From an uncultured Bacteroidales bacterium (GTDB taxonomy: Bacteria; Bacteroidota; Bacteroidia; Bacteroidales; Muribaculaceae), in assembly GCA_947072905.1 (NCBI GenBank), contig CAMTKF010000010.1, positions 1 to 58,102 of the forward strand: a DNA stretch of 58,102 nt. Reading direction: 5' to 3'. This document shows positions 29,388 to 39,188 of the stretch, one piece after another. The position numbers and the translations under genes were made by a program. The first letter of the stretch is position 1, and every line of letters starts with the position of its first letter. The notes beneath the pieces are model-generated. The model had not been told where the DNA came from and did not search any database. It saw only the letters and a list, made by a program, of their open reading frames with translations.

Positions 29388-32300
29388 ATGAAAAGACATC
29401 GATTCTTTCTATGGCTTCTGACACTTTTAGTAAGTAGCTTAAGCCTCAGTGCCCAGCAGCAGTATACGCTCAAAGGCACGGTTGAAGACAGCATGAACGA
29501 GCCGCTTGTAGGCGTCTCGGTTGTTGTCAACGGTTCGTCAAACGGCGTCATGACCGACCTTGACGGTAATTTCTCTATCCAGGTGAAAAACGGCGATACC
29601 GTGAATTTCTCCTACATTGGCTTCATCAACCAGCAAGTCAAAGTATCTGGACAGAACAACATCACAATTGTTCTTCAGGAAAGCGCAGAAAACCTTAACG
29701 AACTCGTGGTTATCGGTTACGGTACTGCACGCAAGAAAGACCTTACCGGTGCTGTTGTACAGATCAGCCCCGAAAAGCTCGCCGACCAGAACCCCGGTAC
29801 CGTACAGGACCTCCTCCGCGGTACTCCCGGTCTTCAGATTGGCTACAACCCCGATGCAAAAGGCTCGGCCAGCATCCAGCTCCGCGGTCAGAACTCGCTC
29901 TACACCAGCGGCAACCACAACTCACCCCTCATCATCCTCGACGGCATGCAGTTCAACGGTGAACTCTCTGAAATCAACCCCGACGACATCGAGGCCATCG
30001 ACGTGCTCAAGGATGCTTCTTCAGCCGCCATCTACGGTGCCAAGGCTGCTTCGGGTGTAATCATCATCACCACCAAGAAAGGTAAGAGCGGCAAGCCCGT
30101 GGTTACTGTAAGCGCCAACCTCGCCATCAACACCAAGAGCGCGTTCCGCGAAGTCTTCGGTCCCGACGAATACCTCAAGTATCGTGAAGACTACTACAAG
30201 ACTCCCACCGCAGGTGTTCGTGCCGACGGTACTTACGGCTACTACTCTGTAGATTCAAAGGTACCCGACGGTTACTTCGACTTCTACGGCAACGTACAGT
30301 CAATGTACGGCATCACTCCCGAACAGTGGGCCAACAGCGGTACCATCCAGATCGGTGAAAAGGGCACAATGGACGAAGTTTACGCTTCTCGTCTGCTGCT
30401 CAACCAGGCATCTAACGTATACGCCAACTTCCTCAACGGCCGCAAGACCGTAGACTGGTACGACCTCACATTCCGCACCGGTTTCAACCAGGACTACAAC
30501 GGTAGCGTATCAGGTGCAACCGAAAACGTAAACTACTACTTCTCAGTAGGCTACCTCAAGAATGAAGGTGCCATCCGCGGTAACGACTACCACTCGATGC
30601 GCGCAAGCATGAAGATCAACGCCAACATCACCCCCTGGCTCGAAATCGGCGCCAACGCCAACTTCCAGGACCGCTCGGACGGTGATATCCAGGTATCTAT
30701 CGGCAGCAACTACTGGGATGCCAACATGCTCCGCAACTCACCCTTCGCATCTTACCGCAAGGAAGACGGCTCACTCGAACAGTACCCCTTCAACGGCAAT
30801 CCCACCAACGGCGGTTACAACTACGACTTCGACCGTCAGTACCTCGATCTTGAAAAGGGCTACACCACCCTCAACACCATCTTCAACGCTCAGGTGAAGC
30901 TCCCCTTCAACATCGTTTACCGCTTCAACATCGCTCCTCGCTTCCAGTGGCACTACGACCGCTACTTCATGTCGGCCGAACTGCCTGACTCCAACCCCGT
31001 AAACCGCGGTGTAAACCGCAAGAGCGCCAAGTCATTTGACTGGAACCTCAACAACACCCTTACATGGGACTACTACTTCAACAAGATTCACCACGTAACA
31101 GTAATGGTGGGTCAGGAAGCTGAAGAAAACCGCTACTGGAGCGACAATATCGAAGCTCGCCACATCACTCCCACCGATGCTCTTGGTCTGCACTACATCA
31201 GCGGTGCCAACAAGTCTGAATCAAGCTTCTGGAGCACCGACACCCATATCACCGCAGCCTCTTACTTCGGCCGTGTATTCTACGGCTTCAACGACCGCTA
31301 CATGGTTACAGCCACCGTACGTCGCGACGGTTACTCTGCTTTCGGTGCCAACGACCCCTGGGCCAACTTCTGGTCGGTAGGTGCAAGCTGGCGTATCAAC
31401 GAAGAGAAGTTCATGGATAATACCCGCGACTGGCTCTCAGACCTCAAGTTCCGCGTATCTTACGGTACCAACGGTAACCGTTCACTCCAGGATACATATT
31501 CTTCATTGTCCAACCTCAGCGACGGCGGTGTAATGGTTTACATGAAACCCGACGGCTCGCCCGTAGTAATGGAATCACTGGCCGTATCACGCCTTGGTAA
31601 CCCCAACCTCTCATGGGAAAAGACCGGTTCGTTCAACGTAGGTCTTGACTTCGGTTTCCTCCAGGGCCGCATCGGCGGTAGCATCGACTACTACTCAAAG
31701 TCAACCAAGGACATGATCATGTGGCAGCGTCTGCCCTCATTCTCAGGCTTCGGCAACATCATCACCAACCTCGGTGAAGTTACCAACAAGGGTGTTGAAA
31801 TCTCGCTCCGCGCAGTGCCCTACACCTCACAGAACTTTGAATGGAGCACCAACGTAGGCTTCTCTTACAACAAGAACCGCATCAAACACATCTACAACGA
31901 CTACGATCCCGAAACCGGCAAGGAAAACAACGACCTTTCAAACGGTTGGTTCATAGACAAGCCCATCGGCGAAATCTGGAACTACAAGCTGCTCGGTATC
32001 TGGCAGGTAGACGAAGCTGAAGAAGCAGCCAAGTTCAACCAGAAGCCCGGTGACCCCAAAGTTTGGAACAATCCCGCCAACGACAAAGTGGACGACAAAG
32101 GCAACGTAGTTATCGTATATGACAACGACGACAAGGTATTCCAGGGCACAACCGCTCCTCCCATCTACTGGAACTGGCGCAACGACTTCACCATCATGAA
32201 GGACCTCACATTCTCGTTCTCAATGTACTCTTACATGGGTCACAAGAGCGCAGACTGGACCTACCTCAACAGCGATAACGGTGGTTCATGGGTAACCAAC

Positions 32301-32633
32301 ACCGGTAACGTATGGAAGAAGGAATACTGGATGGTTGAAAATCCCACCAACGAATATGCACGTCTCGAAGCTCAGGGTCCTCTGAGCGGTACTGACTACG
32401 CAGCTCCCAAAATCCTCAACCGCAACTTCGTACGTATCGACAACGTAGCTCTCGGTTACACCATTCCTCAGAAGTGGACACGTCAGTTCTACATTGAACG
32501 TCTGCGTGTATCGGCCGCTATCAACAACCTCTGCACCATCCACGCCGGCAGCTGGAAGTTCGGTGACCCCGAATCAGGCGGCAACGGCCTCGGTGTACGC
32601 ACCTACACATTCGGTCTTTCTGTGACCCTCTAA
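29388..32633 (+). CDS. SusC/RagA-family TonB-linked outer-membrane transporter
   Basis: The 1081-residue outer-membrane import channel works with the SusD protein as a lid to bring oligosaccharides into the periplasm, driven by TonB. Signal peptide 1-22 (cleavage near LSAQQQ). A carboxypeptidase-regulatory-like domain covers about 25-100 (GTVEDSMNEPLVGVSV, VMTDLDGNFSI), then the TonB box region LNELVVIGYGT, the plug domain (about 115-225; VQDLLRGTPGLQI, DIEAIDVLKDASSAAIYG) and a 22-strand barrel ending in YTFGLSVTL. Codon use is strikingly biased (AAC, TAC, CTC, GGT, GTA), unlike neighbouring genes, pointing to very high expression. Twenty-five bases precede the TTG of susD. Highly secure call. 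Confidence 0.97.
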   Translation: MKRHRFFLWLLTLLVSSLSLSAQQQYTLKGTVEDSMNEPLVGVSVVVNGSSNGVMTDLDGNFSIQVKNGDTVNFSYIGFINQQVKVSGQNNITIVLQESAENLNELVVIGYGTARKKDLTGAVVQISPEKLADQNPGTVQDLLRGTPGLQIGYNPDAKGSASIQLRGQNSLYTSGNHNSPLIILDGMQFNGELSEINPDDIEAIDVLKDASSAAIYGAKAASGVIIITTKKGKSGKPVVTVSANLAINTKSAFREVFGPDEYLKYREDYYKTPTAGVRADGTYGYYSVDSKVPDGYFDFYGNVQSMYGITPEQWANSGTIQIGEKGTMDEVYASRLLLNQASNVYANFLNGRKTVDWYDLTFRTGFNQDYNGSVSGATENVNYYFSVGYLKNEGAIRGNDYHSMRASMKINANITPWLEIGANANFQDRSDGDIQVSIGSNYWDANMLRNSPFASYRKEDGSLEQYPFNGNPTNGGYNYDFDRQYLDLEKGYTTLNTIFNAQVKLPFNIVYRFNIAPRFQWHYDRYFMSAELPDSNPVNRGVNRKSAKSFDWNLNNTLTWDYYFNKIHHVTVMVGQEAEENRYWSDNIEARHITPTDALGLHYISGANKSESSFWSTDTHITAASYFGRVFYGFNDRYMVTATVRRDGYSAFGANDPWANFWSVGASWRINEEKFMDNTRDWLSDLKFRVSYGTNGNRSLQDTYSSLSNLSDGGVMVYMKPDGSPVVMESLAVSRLGNPNLSWEKTGSFNVGLDFGFLQGRIGGSIDYYSKSTKDMIMWQRLPSFSGFGNIITNLGEVTNKGVEISLRAVPYTSQNFEWSTNVGFSYNKNRIKHIYNDYDPETGKENNDLSNGWFIDKPIGEIWNYKLLGIWQVDEAEEAAKFNQKPGDPKVWNNPANDKVDDKGNVVIVYDNDDKVFQGTTAPPIYWNWRNDFTIMKDLTFSFSMYSYMGHKSADWTYLNSDNGGSWVTNTGNVWKKEYWMVENPTNEYARLEAQGPLSGTDYAAPKILNRNFVRIDNVALGYTIPQKWTRQFYIERLRVSAAINNLCTIHAGSWKFGDPESGGNGLGVRTYTFGLSVTL

Positions 32634-32667
32634 GTAATTTCACATTACCTATTCAAATTTGAAAAAT

Positions 32668-34806
32668 ATGAAAAACATAATAAAAGGCGGTCTGGTGCTA
32701 TCGGCAGCTTCTATGCTGGCAAGCTGCTCCGATTCATTCCTCGAACAGGATCCCCTGTCGTTCTACGAACCGCAAGCCACATACACCACCGAAGCCGGTC
32801 TGCAGGCTGCTCTTGCCAAGTGCGACCGCTCTATCAAGGAGATCTTCATGGATGGTAACGGTAACGTGCTGCCCATGGCCTCCAACTACAACATGTCTGA
32901 CCTCGGCCTCTATGCCAAGACCGACAACTGGGGTTCTTTCCAGGATAACTTCGACGCTATCCTGTCGCCCACATCAGGCCTTGCAGGCGGTGGTGACGCC
33001 AACGCCATGATGCGCTACTGGGACGAAGCCTACAACGCCATCAAGTACGCCAACACCGTGCTCAACTACATCGACGACGTTCCCGGCCTTGATGAGAAGC
33101 TGCGCGACGAGTACAAGGGCCGTGCTTACTTCCACCGCGCATACAAGTACTACCACCTCGTGCTTCAGTATGGTAATGTGCCCCTGGTAACCAAGCTGCC
33201 CACATCGCCCAAACGCGACTACCACTCAACCAGCAAGGAAGCCATCTTCGAGATGCTCGTTCATGACCTCGAATTTGCCGTGAATGCAGTTCCCCTGCAG
33301 AAAGATATGGAATACATCGGCATGGTCAACAAGGAAGCTTGTATGATCCTCCTGGCCAAGTGCTACCTCGTTACAGGTCAGTTTGCCGAAGCCGAAAAGA
33401 TGTGCGACGAGCTCATCAACAATACCGGCCACTCACTGATGACCGTTCCCTTCGGTACCTTCGTACAGTCAGGTAACCCCGACACATGGACCGTAGAACG
33501 CAACGTTATGTGGGACCTCATGCGCGGTGTTAACGTATGCGCCTCAGACAATAAGGAAATGCTCATGCCTATCCTTAACTTCAACGCCGAAAACTTCACA
33601 CAGTACCTCACCATGCGTGCCATGCAGGTGCACTGGAGCAACCAGGGCGCCATCCGCGACAAGTACGGTGTGTTCAAAGACCGCTGGGGTGAAGGCATGA
33701 CATTCAACTATGCCCGTACAAACGGCTACTACAACACCAAGTATGACTGGCTGCGTGTAATGGGCCGCGGTATCGGTTGCTTCCGTACATCGGTTCACTT
33801 CAACGAAAATATCTGGAACTACGACGGCGAAGTTGACTGGCAGGACCTCCGCCACAACCGCGAGAAGGGTAACTGGATAGAAATGAACGACATCAAGTAC
33901 AACAACCCCAACTCGGCAGCCCACGGCCAGAGCATGGTGCTCTATGCTCCCGAAGACTTCTACGGCTGGAAGGTTGAACCCGAAAAGAACAGCGACGGTA
34001 CATACAAGTTCGACGAAAACGGTCTGTGCATCGGCGGCGAACAGTACAAGCTCGGCGATGTTGACAAGGAAGGCAACGTTATCAAAGAACCCCTCGTAGC
34101 CAAGGGTGCCCTCCTTTGCTCAGATACAATCCGCTCATGGTTCCCCACCCCGCTGTGGAAGAACTACGTGCTCGACGTAACTGCCGAAAACAACCGCAAC
34201 GCCAACCAGTTTAACGGTGCCACCGACGGTTCAAACGGCAACATGTACCTCTATCGTCTGGCTGAAGCTTACCTCGTGCGTGCCGAAGCCAAGTTCTACC
34301 AGGGCAAGGCCGGTGCCGCCGCTCAGGACGTCAACGTAATCCGTCAGCGTGCCAACGCCAAGAAGATGTTCACAACCGTAACCATCGGTGATATCATGGA
34401 CGAACGTGCCCGCGAACTTCTCTACGAAGAATGGCGCCAAGCCGAACTCTGCCGCGTATCATGGTGTCTCGCTGTATCAGGCCAGCCCGACGAATGGGGC
34501 GAAACATACAACAAGGACAACTGGGACAAGCAGGAAGGTACTGACCTCAACGGCGGTTCTTACTGGTTCAAGCGTGTAACCCGCTGCAACATCTTCAACC
34601 GCGCCGACATGATGGGCGAAGGTATCCGTTCTAACGACCGCGCCCTCCACTACATCGTGAACAAGCGCAACCTCTTCTGGCCCGTGCCCAACTCGGCTAT
34701 CACCGCCAACAGTGAAGCTCCTCTGGCTCAGAACTTCGGTTACAACGGCTACGATGCCGCCACTCCCATGTGGACAAATTGGGAAGAAGCTGTAGCTAAC
34801 GAATAA
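32668..34806 (+). CDS. SusD/RagB-family surface glycan-binding lipoprotein
   Basis: Surface lipoprotein that captures glycan and caps the SusC channel. The start is the ATG at 32668; a frame from TTG at 32659 is less likely. Lipobox LASC gives the acylated Cys20, followed by SDSFLEQDP, the usual SusD opening. Tetratricopeptide helices cover the N-terminal half (YWDEAYNAIKYANTVLNYID, AYFHRAYKYYHLVLQYGNVPLV). The C-terminal SusD domain includes LYRLAEAYLVRAEAKFYQGK and ERARELLYEEWRQAEL. 712 residues, longer than the usual 500-650. It shares the strong codon bias of susC. A terminator follows at 34841. Confidence 0.96.
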   Translation: MKNIIKGGLVLSAASMLASCSDSFLEQDPLSFYEPQATYTTEAGLQAALAKCDRSIKEIFMDGNGNVLPMASNYNMSDLGLYAKTDNWGSFQDNFDAILSPTSGLAGGGDANAMMRYWDEAYNAIKYANTVLNYIDDVPGLDEKLRDEYKGRAYFHRAYKYYHLVLQYGNVPLVTKLPTSPKRDYHSTSKEAIFEMLVHDLEFAVNAVPLQKDMEYIGMVNKEACMILLAKCYLVTGQFAEAEKMCDELINNTGHSLMTVPFGTFVQSGNPDTWTVERNVMWDLMRGVNVCASDNKEMLMPILNFNAENFTQYLTMRAMQVHWSNQGAIRDKYGVFKDRWGEGMTFNYARTNGYYNTKYDWLRVMGRGIGCFRTSVHFNENIWNYDGEVDWQDLRHNREKGNWIEMNDIKYNNPNSAAHGQSMVLYAPEDFYGWKVEPEKNSDGTYKFDENGLCIGGEQYKLGDVDKEGNVIKEPLVAKGALLCSDTIRSWFPTPLWKNYVLDVTAENNRNANQFNGATDGSNGNMYLYRLAEAYLVRAEAKFYQGKAGAAAQDVNVIRQRANAKKMFTTVTIGDIMDERARELLYEEWRQAELCRVSWCLAVSGQPDEWGETYNKDNWDKQEGTDLNGGSYWFKRVTRCNIFNRADMMGEGIRSNDRALHYIVNKRNLFWPVPNSAITANSEAPLAQNFGYNGYDAATPMWTNWEEAVANE

Positions 34807-34840
34807 TCCACAGCATACTTAGTATAAAACATTTATAATG

Positions 34841-34896
34841 CCGGGGGCATATCGAGATTCGATTTAGGTTTTGATGTGCTCCCGGTTATTTTTTTA
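34841..34896 (+). terminator. Terminator after susCD
   Basis: CCGGGGGCATATC (34841-34853) pairs with GATGTGCTCCCGG (34873-34885), followed by TTATTTTTTT. Confidence 0.8.
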
Positions 34897-34951
34897 CTTT
34901 TTTAACTTACTATAATATAGCCGATTATCATGAAATTCAGGTAGATTTTAT

Positions 34952-34960
34952 TAAATTTGC
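34952..34960 (+). promoter_or_regulatory. -7 promoter box for the GH43-GH127 gene
   Basis: TAAATTTGC, 31 bases before the ATG at 34991. It shows the fusion gene has its own promoter after the susCD terminator. Confidence 0.6.
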
Positions 34961-34990
34961 ATTTAATATTAAAATCCATCACTTCTTATA

Positions 34991-37864
34991 ATGAAAAAAA
35001 TACTTATCGCACTATTTACACTCGCTGTCTGCATCTTGCCCGGACGTACAGCGGCTCAGATAAGCCGCAATCCCGTTCTGCCCGGATTTCATGCAGACCC
35101 CGAAATACTGTATTCAAACAAAGACAACAAGTACTATATTTACTCCACTACCGACGGAGTTCCCGGCTGGGGCGGATATTACTACCATGCCTTCTCGGCT
35201 CCGACAATCGACGGCCCTTGGACCGACTGCGGAGTGGTGCTCGATGCCAAGAGCGATCAGGTACCCTGGGCCGACGGTAACCTGTGGGCTCCGGCTGCCA
35301 TTGAGCGTAAGGAAGGCGACTCGTATAAATACTATCTGTATTTCAGCGCCAATAACCCCGAGAGCCGCCGCAAGGAAATAAGCGTGGCCGTGGCCGACGA
35401 CCCCGCAGGTCCTTTCACAGCCCTGCCCCAACCCATGATCAAGGACGACCCCTCGCGCCGCGGTCAGCAGATAGACGTGGATGTGTTCCAAGACCCCGTC
35501 TCGGGCAAATACTACCTCTACTGGGGCAACAGCTTCATGGCCGGCGCCGAACTCAACGACGACCTTACCTCAATAAAGGAAGAAACCATAACCCTGCTCA
35601 CCCCCAAGGGCGGCACCCTGCAGGACTATGCCTTCCGCGAGGGCGCATACGTATTCTACCGCAAGGGCAAGTACTACTTCATGTGGTCGGTTGACGATAC
35701 CGGCTCGCCCAACTACCATGTGGCCTACGGTACCTCCGAATCGCCCCTGGGTCCCATCACCGTAGCCGACCCCTGCGTGGTACTCATTCAGAATCCTGAA
35801 AAAGAAATATACGGTCCGGCTCACCACTCTGTAATCAATGTGCCCGGCACCGACGACTGGTATATCGTTTACCACCGCATAAACAAGAATTACCTCGACA
35901 AGAGCATGGGCCCGGGCTATCACCGCGAGGTGTGCATAGACCGCATGTACTTCAACGAAGACGGCTCAATAAAGCCCGTTGTGCCCACTACAGCTCCCGA
36001 GCAGGCTCTGCATCCCGGCTATCCCATCAATCCCGTGCTGTTCACATCGGTTAAAGTGAACGACGGATTCTGGGGCAAGCGTCTCGAAACCGGCCGCAAC
36101 GTCACCATTCCTCTCGCTTTCAGCAAATGCGAGGAATCGGGCCGTTATGACAACTTTGTGAAGGCCGCCAATCCCTCCGACGAATACAAGGTGGGAGGTT
36201 TCCCCTTTGACGACACCGACGTGTACAAGACCATAGAAGGCGCCAGCTACATGCTGCAGACCTATCCCGACAAAAAACTCGAAGCCTACATCGACAGCGT
36301 GCTCGAGATAGTGGCCAAGGCTCAGGAAAAAGACGGCTACCTGAACACCTCATACACCATGAATCCCAAGCATCCGCACCCGTGGATGAGTCCCGAGAAG
36401 TGGGAAAAGGTTGAAAACCTGAGCCACGAGTTCTACAACCTCGGCCACATGGTAGAGGGCGCCGTGGCACACTATCAGGCTACAGGCAAACGCAACTTCC
36501 TGAACATAGCCATGAAATATGCCGACTGCGTGGTGCGCAACATAGGCAACGGCTACAATCAGGTGGACCGCGTACCCGGCCATCAGATAGCCGAAATGGC
36601 TCTTGCCAAGCTGTATCTCGTGACCGGCGAGAAGCGCTATCTCGACCAGGCCAAGTACTTCCTCGACCGCCGCGGCAAGACCTCGCGCAAGGACGCATAC
36701 AGCCAGGCTCATAAGCCCGTGGTTGAGCAGGACGAAGCCGTAGGCCACGCCGTACGCGCCGCCTACATGTATTCGGGCATGGCCGATGTGGCCGCCCTCA
36801 CCGGCGATACCGCCTACATCAACGCCATCGACCGTATCTGGGACAATATCGTTTCAAAAAAATATTACATCACCGGCGGCATAGGCGCACGCCATGCCGG
36901 CGAGGCTTTCGGCGACAACTACGAGCTGCCCAACCTCTCGGCCTATAACGAAACCTGCGCCGCCATAGGCAACGTTTACCTCAACCACCGCCTCTTCCTG
37001 CTTCACGGCGATGCCAAGTACTACGATGTGCTCGAACGCACCCTGTACAACGGCCTGATCTCGGGCGTGTCGCTCGACGGCAACAGCTTCTTCTACCCCA
37101 ACCCCCTCGAATGTAACGGCGAATACCATTTCAACGCCGACAACACCATAGACCGCCAGCCGTGGTTTGGCTGCGCCTGCTGCCCCTCTAACATAAGCAG
37201 ATTCATACCTTCGCTGCCCGGATACGTCTACGCTACTAAAGGGAGTGATGTTTTTGTCAATCTATTCATGGGTAATACCTCTGAATTTGAGGTCAACGGA
37301 ACCCCGCTTAAGATCTCTCAGAGCGGAAATTACACCTGGGATGGAAATGTGACAATAAGCGTCGACAACAATCCGGGCAGCTTTTCCATGAAAATACGTA
37401 TCCCCGGCTGGGCTCAGGGTAATCCCGTGCCGAGCGACCTCTACACATACACCAACACCGTGAAAGACAAGCCTTACACCGTGAAACTCAACGGCAAGGA
37501 AGTGGAATCTACCCTCGAAAAGGGCTATTTCACCATCACACGCGACTGGAAGCAGGGCGACAAGGTTGACATACAGTTTGCCATGAATCCGCGCATCGTA
37601 AAGGCTCACGATGCCGTAGAGGCCGACCGCGGCATGGTTGCCGTAGAACGCGGCCCCATAGTATATTGCGCAGAGTGGCCCGATAACAACTTTGACCTCA
37701 ACGATGTGAAGCTCAATACCAAGAGCAAGTTCAAGGCCGGCCGCGACGAGTCGCTGGGCGGCTTCATCCGTCTCACCAACAAGACCCATTCGCTCATCCC
37801 CTATTATGCCTGGAACCACCGCGGCCCGGGTATGATGAAAGTATGGATTCCCGAAAAGAAGTAA
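34991..37864 (+). CDS. GH43-GH127 (DUF1680) fusion, dual arabinofuranosidase type
   Basis: The 957-residue exported enzyme has a signal peptide ending near residue 22. Residues about 25-335 form a GH43 propeller with base Asp36 (FHADPEI), Asp162 (QQIDVDVF) and acid Glu217 (AFREGAYV). Residues about 346-957 form a GH127 beta-L-arabinofuranosidase: an alpha/alpha barrel with the zinc-thiolate site Glu654 and Cys656 (NETCA) and Cys730-Cys731 (CACCPSN). The 76-residue spacing between Glu654 and Cys730 is close to that of the characterised enzyme, where the first Cys of the pair is the nucleophile. So alpha-arabinofuranosidase- or xylosidase-like and beta-arabinofuranosidase activities may be joined in one chain. 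Own promoter at 34952; strong terminator at 37865. Confidence 0.9.
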   Translation: MKKILIALFTLAVCILPGRTAAQISRNPVLPGFHADPEILYSNKDNKYYIYSTTDGVPGWGGYYYHAFSAPTIDGPWTDCGVVLDAKSDQVPWADGNLWAPAAIERKEGDSYKYYLYFSANNPESRRKEISVAVADDPAGPFTALPQPMIKDDPSRRGQQIDVDVFQDPVSGKYYLYWGNSFMAGAELNDDLTSIKEETITLLTPKGGTLQDYAFREGAYVFYRKGKYYFMWSVDDTGSPNYHVAYGTSESPLGPITVADPCVVLIQNPEKEIYGPAHHSVINVPGTDDWYIVYHRINKNYLDKSMGPGYHREVCIDRMYFNEDGSIKPVVPTTAPEQALHPGYPINPVLFTSVKVNDGFWGKRLETGRNVTIPLAFSKCEESGRYDNFVKAANPSDEYKVGGFPFDDTDVYKTIEGASYMLQTYPDKKLEAYIDSVLEIVAKAQEKDGYLNTSYTMNPKHPHPWMSPEKWEKVENLSHEFYNLGHMVEGAVAHYQATGKRNFLNIAMKYADCVVRNIGNGYNQVDRVPGHQIAEMALAKLYLVTGEKRYLDQAKYFLDRRGKTSRKDAYSQAHKPVVEQDEAVGHAVRAAYMYSGMADVAALTGDTAYINAIDRIWDNIVSKKYYITGGIGARHAGEAFGDNYELPNLSAYNETCAAIGNVYLNHRLFLLHGDAKYYDVLERTLYNGLISGVSLDGNSFFYPNPLECNGEYHFNADNTIDRQPWFGCACCPSNISRFIPSLPGYVYATKGSDVFVNLFMGNTSEFEVNGTPLKISQSGNYTWDGNVTISVDNNPGSFSMKIRIPGWAQGNPVPSDLYTYTNTVKDKPYTVKLNGKEVESTLEKGYFTITRDWKQGDKVDIQFAMNPRIVKAHDAVEADRGMVAVERGPIVYCAEWPDNNFDLNDVKLNTKSKFKAGRDESLGGFIRLTNKTHSLIPYYAWNHRGPGMMKVWIPEKK

Positions 37865-37908
37865 GATAAAAAAGACGGATTGCCGCACGGCAATCCGTCT
37901 TTTTTATC
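37865..37908. terminator. Bidirectional terminator
   Basis: A near-perfect hairpin of about 20 pairs (GATAAAAAAGACGGATTGCC with its complement, loop GCAC), with A and T runs on both sides. It lies between convergent genes. Confidence 0.92.
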
Positions 37909-37930
37909 TATGTTTATATGGCTTTTTCTC

Positions 37931-39085
37931 TTATTCGCCCACGGGATATGCCACACCGATACGGGTACCCATATTGTAGTGGTTGCCGGGGAAGGCGGTG
38001 ATGCTGACGTTTGAAGAGCGTTCAAACAGAACCACGATATCCGAGCCGCCAAACTGGAAGTATGAGATTTCCTCGCCCTTGCGCAGGGTTACACCCTTTT
38101 CGGCAGTAAGTACGATTGACGAAACCTGAGCCATACCCATAGGCAGAATGGCTACCTTACCGATCTTTGACTGAATGATAACAAGGCCGCGGGTCTGCAG
38201 GAACTGATAACCGGCTTCGTCTTCGGCTACCTGATGGCGCACGATGCGGGTACGTCCCTGAGCATCGTTTTCGATAGGTTCGGCATGTACGCCAAGGTAA
38301 ACAACGCCCTGAATAACACGCGCTTCGAGCACCTTACCGCCCACGCTGGCATGTTCGCGGTGATAGTCGGTGGTGTTGAGGAACTGGTGAATCCACATAC
38401 CGCCGGCAAAGTCATCCTTGTATTCGCTGCCTTCGAGCAGCTCCTCGATGCTCCATTCAATGCCCTTTACTGTAACCTTTGAATCAGAGTTAACCTCCCA
38501 CTGGCCGGCATGTGTAGAGTCGGCAGGCGATACGATGATATGGTCGTCGTTGATGGCCGCGATGGGTCGGTAGCCGGGCTTAACGCTACGTGCGAAGAAC
38601 TGGTTGAAAGTACCCCAACCGCCCTCAGGCTGAATATATGCGTTCATGTTGTAGCGCGGAGAGTCGTAATAAGACTTCACGGCTTCAGCGTTGATAGACT
38701 CGGGGGTATCCATCCATGCACCGAAAGCGATTACATAACGGCGCATCCAATCGGAAAGCGGAGTCAGCTCGGGCATCTCGTTGCCCTTGAGCTTGCTGGG
38801 GATGATGGGGGTCTGGAGTTCCTTTACAGGACTTTGATCGAGAAGGAAGTAGAATGTGGTCACATGGTTGTAGACTGCTGTACCGCCTTCGTTTTCGGTA
38901 GGAATCCAGTGGAGGTTGCTTTCGAGCAGGTCAAAGTAGTCGTCGAGACTCTTATATCCTTCGTATTCAATGGTGTTGTACGACATTGCTTTTTCAAAAG
39001 CCTGCTGAAATTTGTCTTGCCAACCGTTCTTCTGAATCATGTCAATGAGTTCCTGAACGATGGGCGAATAAGTTTTGGTTGCCAT
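37931..39085 (-). CDS. Pyruvoyl-dependent decarboxylase of the large phosphatidylserine decarboxylase (PsiD-like) type
   Basis: The start at 39085 is favoured because the longer frame runs into AT-rich leader. The 384-residue product has an N-terminal helical domain (about 1-140), as in PF12588, then the PSD core. The self-cleavage site is Gly347-Ser348 (FQFGGSDIVVLF), in place of the classical LGST, and the supporting residues are Asp189 (SPADS) and His242 (TTDYHREH). There is no membrane segment, unlike bacterial membrane-bound Psd. The family includes the fungal tryptophan decarboxylase PsiD as well as phosphatidylserine decarboxylases, so the substrate is open: phosphatidylserine or an amino acid. 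It is a single gene, ended by a strong terminator. Confidence 0.85.
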   Translation of the reverse strand: MATKTYSPIVQELIDMIQKNGWQDKFQQAFEKAMSYNTIEYEGYKSLDDYFDLLESNLHWIPTENEGGTAVYNHVTTFYFLLDQSPVKELQTPIIPSKLKGNEMPELTPLSDWMRRYVIAFGAWMDTPESINAEAVKSYYDSPRYNMNAYIQPEGGWGTFNQFFARSVKPGYRPIAAINDDHIIVSPADSTHAGQWEVNSDSKVTVKGIEWSIEELLEGSEYKDDFAGGMWIHQFLNTTDYHREHASVGGKVLEARVIQGVVYLGVHAEPIENDAQGRTRIVRHQVAEDEAGYQFLQTRGLVIIQSKIGKVAILPMGMAQVSSIVLTAEKGVTLRKGEEISYFQFGGSDIVVLFERSSNVSITAFPGNHYNMGTRIGVAYPVGE

Positions 39086-39147
39086 AATCAGTTGTTTTGT
39101 GTGTTTTTTATATGTTAGAGATAGTTGAATCAAATACCGAAGATATA

Positions 39148-39179
39148 ACAAAGGCGAACCTGTTAAAGTTCGCCTTTGT
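39148..39179 (-). terminator. Hairpin after the OmpA-family gene
   Basis: ACAAAGGCGAAC pairs with GTTCGCCTTTGT (12 pairs, 8-base loop). The T tract is poor, but the position just after the stop codon fits a terminator. Confidence 0.65.
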
Positions 39180-39188
39180 GTATCATTA

